Shown here one piece after another: positions 62,811 to 64,000 of a stretch of DNA of 64,000 bases. The notes beneath the pieces were generated by a model that was not told the DNA's origin, did no database searches, and was given only the letters and a program-made list of their open reading frames with translations. Each line of letters opens with the position of its first letter. The first letter of the stretch is position 1. The position numbers and the translations under genes were made by a program. Source of the DNA: Desulfosporosinus hippei DSM 8344 (GTDB lineage: Bacteria > Bacillota > Desulfitobacteriia > Desulfitobacteriales > Desulfitobacteriaceae); assembly GCF_900100785.1 (NCBI RefSeq), contig NZ_FNCP01000003.1, forward strand, positions 124,001-188,000, given 5' to 3'.

Positions 62811-64000
62811 AGCCATAACCCTTTTGGCTAACTCGTTTCGCTTGTCTGTTAAAGAGTTTATCCGTTCCCTCTTTGATAGTGGATTCATAAGCGTATCGTT
62901 TTCTATCTTACGTATCTCTTTAGTAATTTTGCTTATCTCATCTGATACGGTGTTAAGTTTTTTCAGTCTTTTTTCCTGCGGGAATGCGGCTTTTGAACTT
63001 TCTATCTTTGCTGACCCTCTCGCTCTTAGAAGTTGATCCTTCTCATTATAGAGTTTATCCATTGACTTACCGCTGCTATATTCAGGGGCTAAAAAGGCTC
63101 TTAAAAGTGGCAAGTCGCTGATATTACGAGCAGGTCTTTGTTTCTTTTCGACTAGACCCGACGTTTCAGCTATGAAGTCTATTGCACTTGTAGCGTATGA
63201 CCCCAATCCAGCGGTTAAGCCACGAATGGTGTTATCCATAATTCTAGGTGATCCAAAGTTCTTTAAAGCTCCTTGTCCCCCCGTTAATTCATTGACACCC
63301 TTCGCAAATAGTTTAGCAGTTCCAGTAGTTCTAATATCATACTGATCAGGAAAATTCAAATCTGATTCTCGTTGCGGAATAATCGGCCCCTGTTTGAAAA
63401 AACTGTAATTTGCCATACCCTCAAGGAACGGTGTCAATGCCGTAATCATTGTTGGTATAGAAAAAGATGTAAGCGTTTCCTTTCCAAAGCCCTCAAAAGC
63501 TTCGGGGTCGTTTGTTTCAAGATACCTCAGTGCCCGTTCAGGAAGATTCGCGAATATAGGGGCCAGATCAAACGGTTTTGGGATTCTCGCTACCTGGCTT
63601 GTGCCCGGGATAGGGACAAGCCAGAATGTAGAAGTTAACCAACTAGGGGCATCACTAATAGTTTTCTTTTGCTCGTCATTAGAGAGATACCTCTGCGCCA
63701 TATAGGCCCCGATAGTAGGGAGTGTTATAGAAACAAAGGCTCTAGTAGTTACGCCGATCGGATCTTCTTTTATGGCCCTGTATAGTTTAGACTTTCCTTG
63801 AATGCTGGCATTTAAGAACGCGATAATCTTATTAGATTCACGGATACTAGATCCGGCTCTCCCAAAATCCATTATGTCTCTAGCCCTGTACGCCGCCTCT
63901 GGCCGACTAGCGCCACTTCTTAATGCTGCTCTATACTCACCCAGTTTGGTGGCACTCTCTGAAACATCGGTAATTGCACGTAGGACACTAATCCATGACT
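62805..64000 (-). CDS. C-terminal part of a large polyvalent phage protein (LPD38-like)
   Basis: The - strand frame stays open to the last base of the window (codons EYRAALRSGAS, AAYRARDIMDFGRAG, then on from 63872), so the M at 63872 is internal and at least 397 residues belong to a longer protein. The pattern RARDIMDFGRAGS and later PIGVTTRAFVSITLPTI, WFxxPxP-like segments fit the LPD38 domain found near the C-terminus of giant phage/virion polyproteins. The tail is a charged coiled coil (VSDEISKITKEIRKIEN). Function unproven; perhaps an ejected virion protein. Confidence 0.65.
   Translation of the reverse strand, partial: SWISVLRAITDVSESATKLGEYRAALRSGASRPEAAYRARDIMDFGRAGSSIRESNKIIAFLNASIQGKSKLYRAIKEDPIGVTTRAFVSITLPTIGAYMAQRYLSNDEQKKTISDAPSWLTSTFWLVPIPGTSQVARIPKPFDLAPIFANLPERALRYLETNDPEAFEGFGKETLTSFSIPTMITALTPFLEGMANYSFFKQGPIIPQRESDLNFPDQYDIRTTGTAKLFAKGVNELTGGQGALKNFGSPRIMDNTIRGLTAGLGSYATSAIDFIAETSGLVEKKQRPARNISDLPLLRAFLAPEYSSGKSMDKLYNEKDQLLRARGSAKIESSKAAFPQEKRLKKLNTVSDEISKITKEIRKIENDTLMNPLSKRERINSLTDKRNELAKRVMAK

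Noticed and set aside
1-64000. CRISPR arrays, tRNA or rRNA genes
   Set aside because: No regularly spaced repeats and no cloverleaf or rRNA-like sequence was noticed on either strand; a tool search was not possible.

Overview
The window looks like the chromosome of an anaerobic, respiring Firmicute of the Desulfosporosinus/Desulfitobacterium kind (Peptococcaceae). This is an inference from gene content: two molybdopterin DMSO-reductase-family modules with a TorD-type chaperone and a PucR-type regulator, BcrA/D-type CoA-enzyme activases, many membrane sensors (diguanylate cyclase, chemoreceptors, histidine kinases), low-to-mid GC, clear Gram-positive ribosome binding sites and many rho-independent terminators. 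No rRNA, tRNA or CRISPR array was seen.

Layout. 1-5.3 kb: end of a choline-kinase-like gene, a GGDEF sensor coupled to a lipoprotein solute-binding protein, and an unknown membrane protein. 5.6-8.8 kb (+): a cytochrome c/NorB nitric oxide reductase pair and an FMN glutamate-synthase-like protein. 8.8-15 kb (-): a compact biosynthetic operon (ACP, acyl-AMP ligase, single-module C-A-T-R NRPS) predicted to make an N-acyl amino aldehyde, with an adenylation code resembling glycine. 15.3-20.9 kb (-): a complete Opp/Dpp peptide transporter. 21.2-25.7 kb (-): a CitB-like two-component system and a chemoreceptor preceded by a c-di-GMP-I riboswitch with a terminator. 25.9-28.9 kb (+): a split 2-hydroxyacyl-CoA-dehydratase-like/activase cluster. 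29-31.7 kb (-): a DMT transporter and a histidine kinase.

31.9-36.5 kb (-): a five-gene operon centred on an unusual P1B-type ATPase. Four consecutive proteins carry CxxC-less HMA-like domains with a shared H-x3-GR-x-R motif, and the promoter region holds a perfect 7-1-7 Fur box. This resembles the ferrosome (fez) clusters and is the most interesting system here. 36.9-45.8 kb (-): two DMSO-reductase-type modules, a chaperone and a PucR regulator.

46-47.3 kb: a decayed island with frameshifted DUF3102, DUF1659 and DUF2922 genes and two copies of a ~30-bp perfect palindrome. 47.4-55.8 kb: a second chemoreceptor, then a TolC-like/RND/adaptor efflux operon divergent from a MarR gene, with a 54-bp near-perfect palindrome between them. 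56.7-58.6 kb (-): an AAA ATPase plus TOPRIM-like protein pair that looks like a defence module. 58.6-60 kb: non-coding, with hairpins. A ~110-bp two-hairpin repeat occurs three times between 49.3 and 60.0 kb. 60-64 kb: prophage-type genes (XRE repressors, holin, amidase, XhlA-like protein) and a large polyvalent phage protein that runs off the window end.
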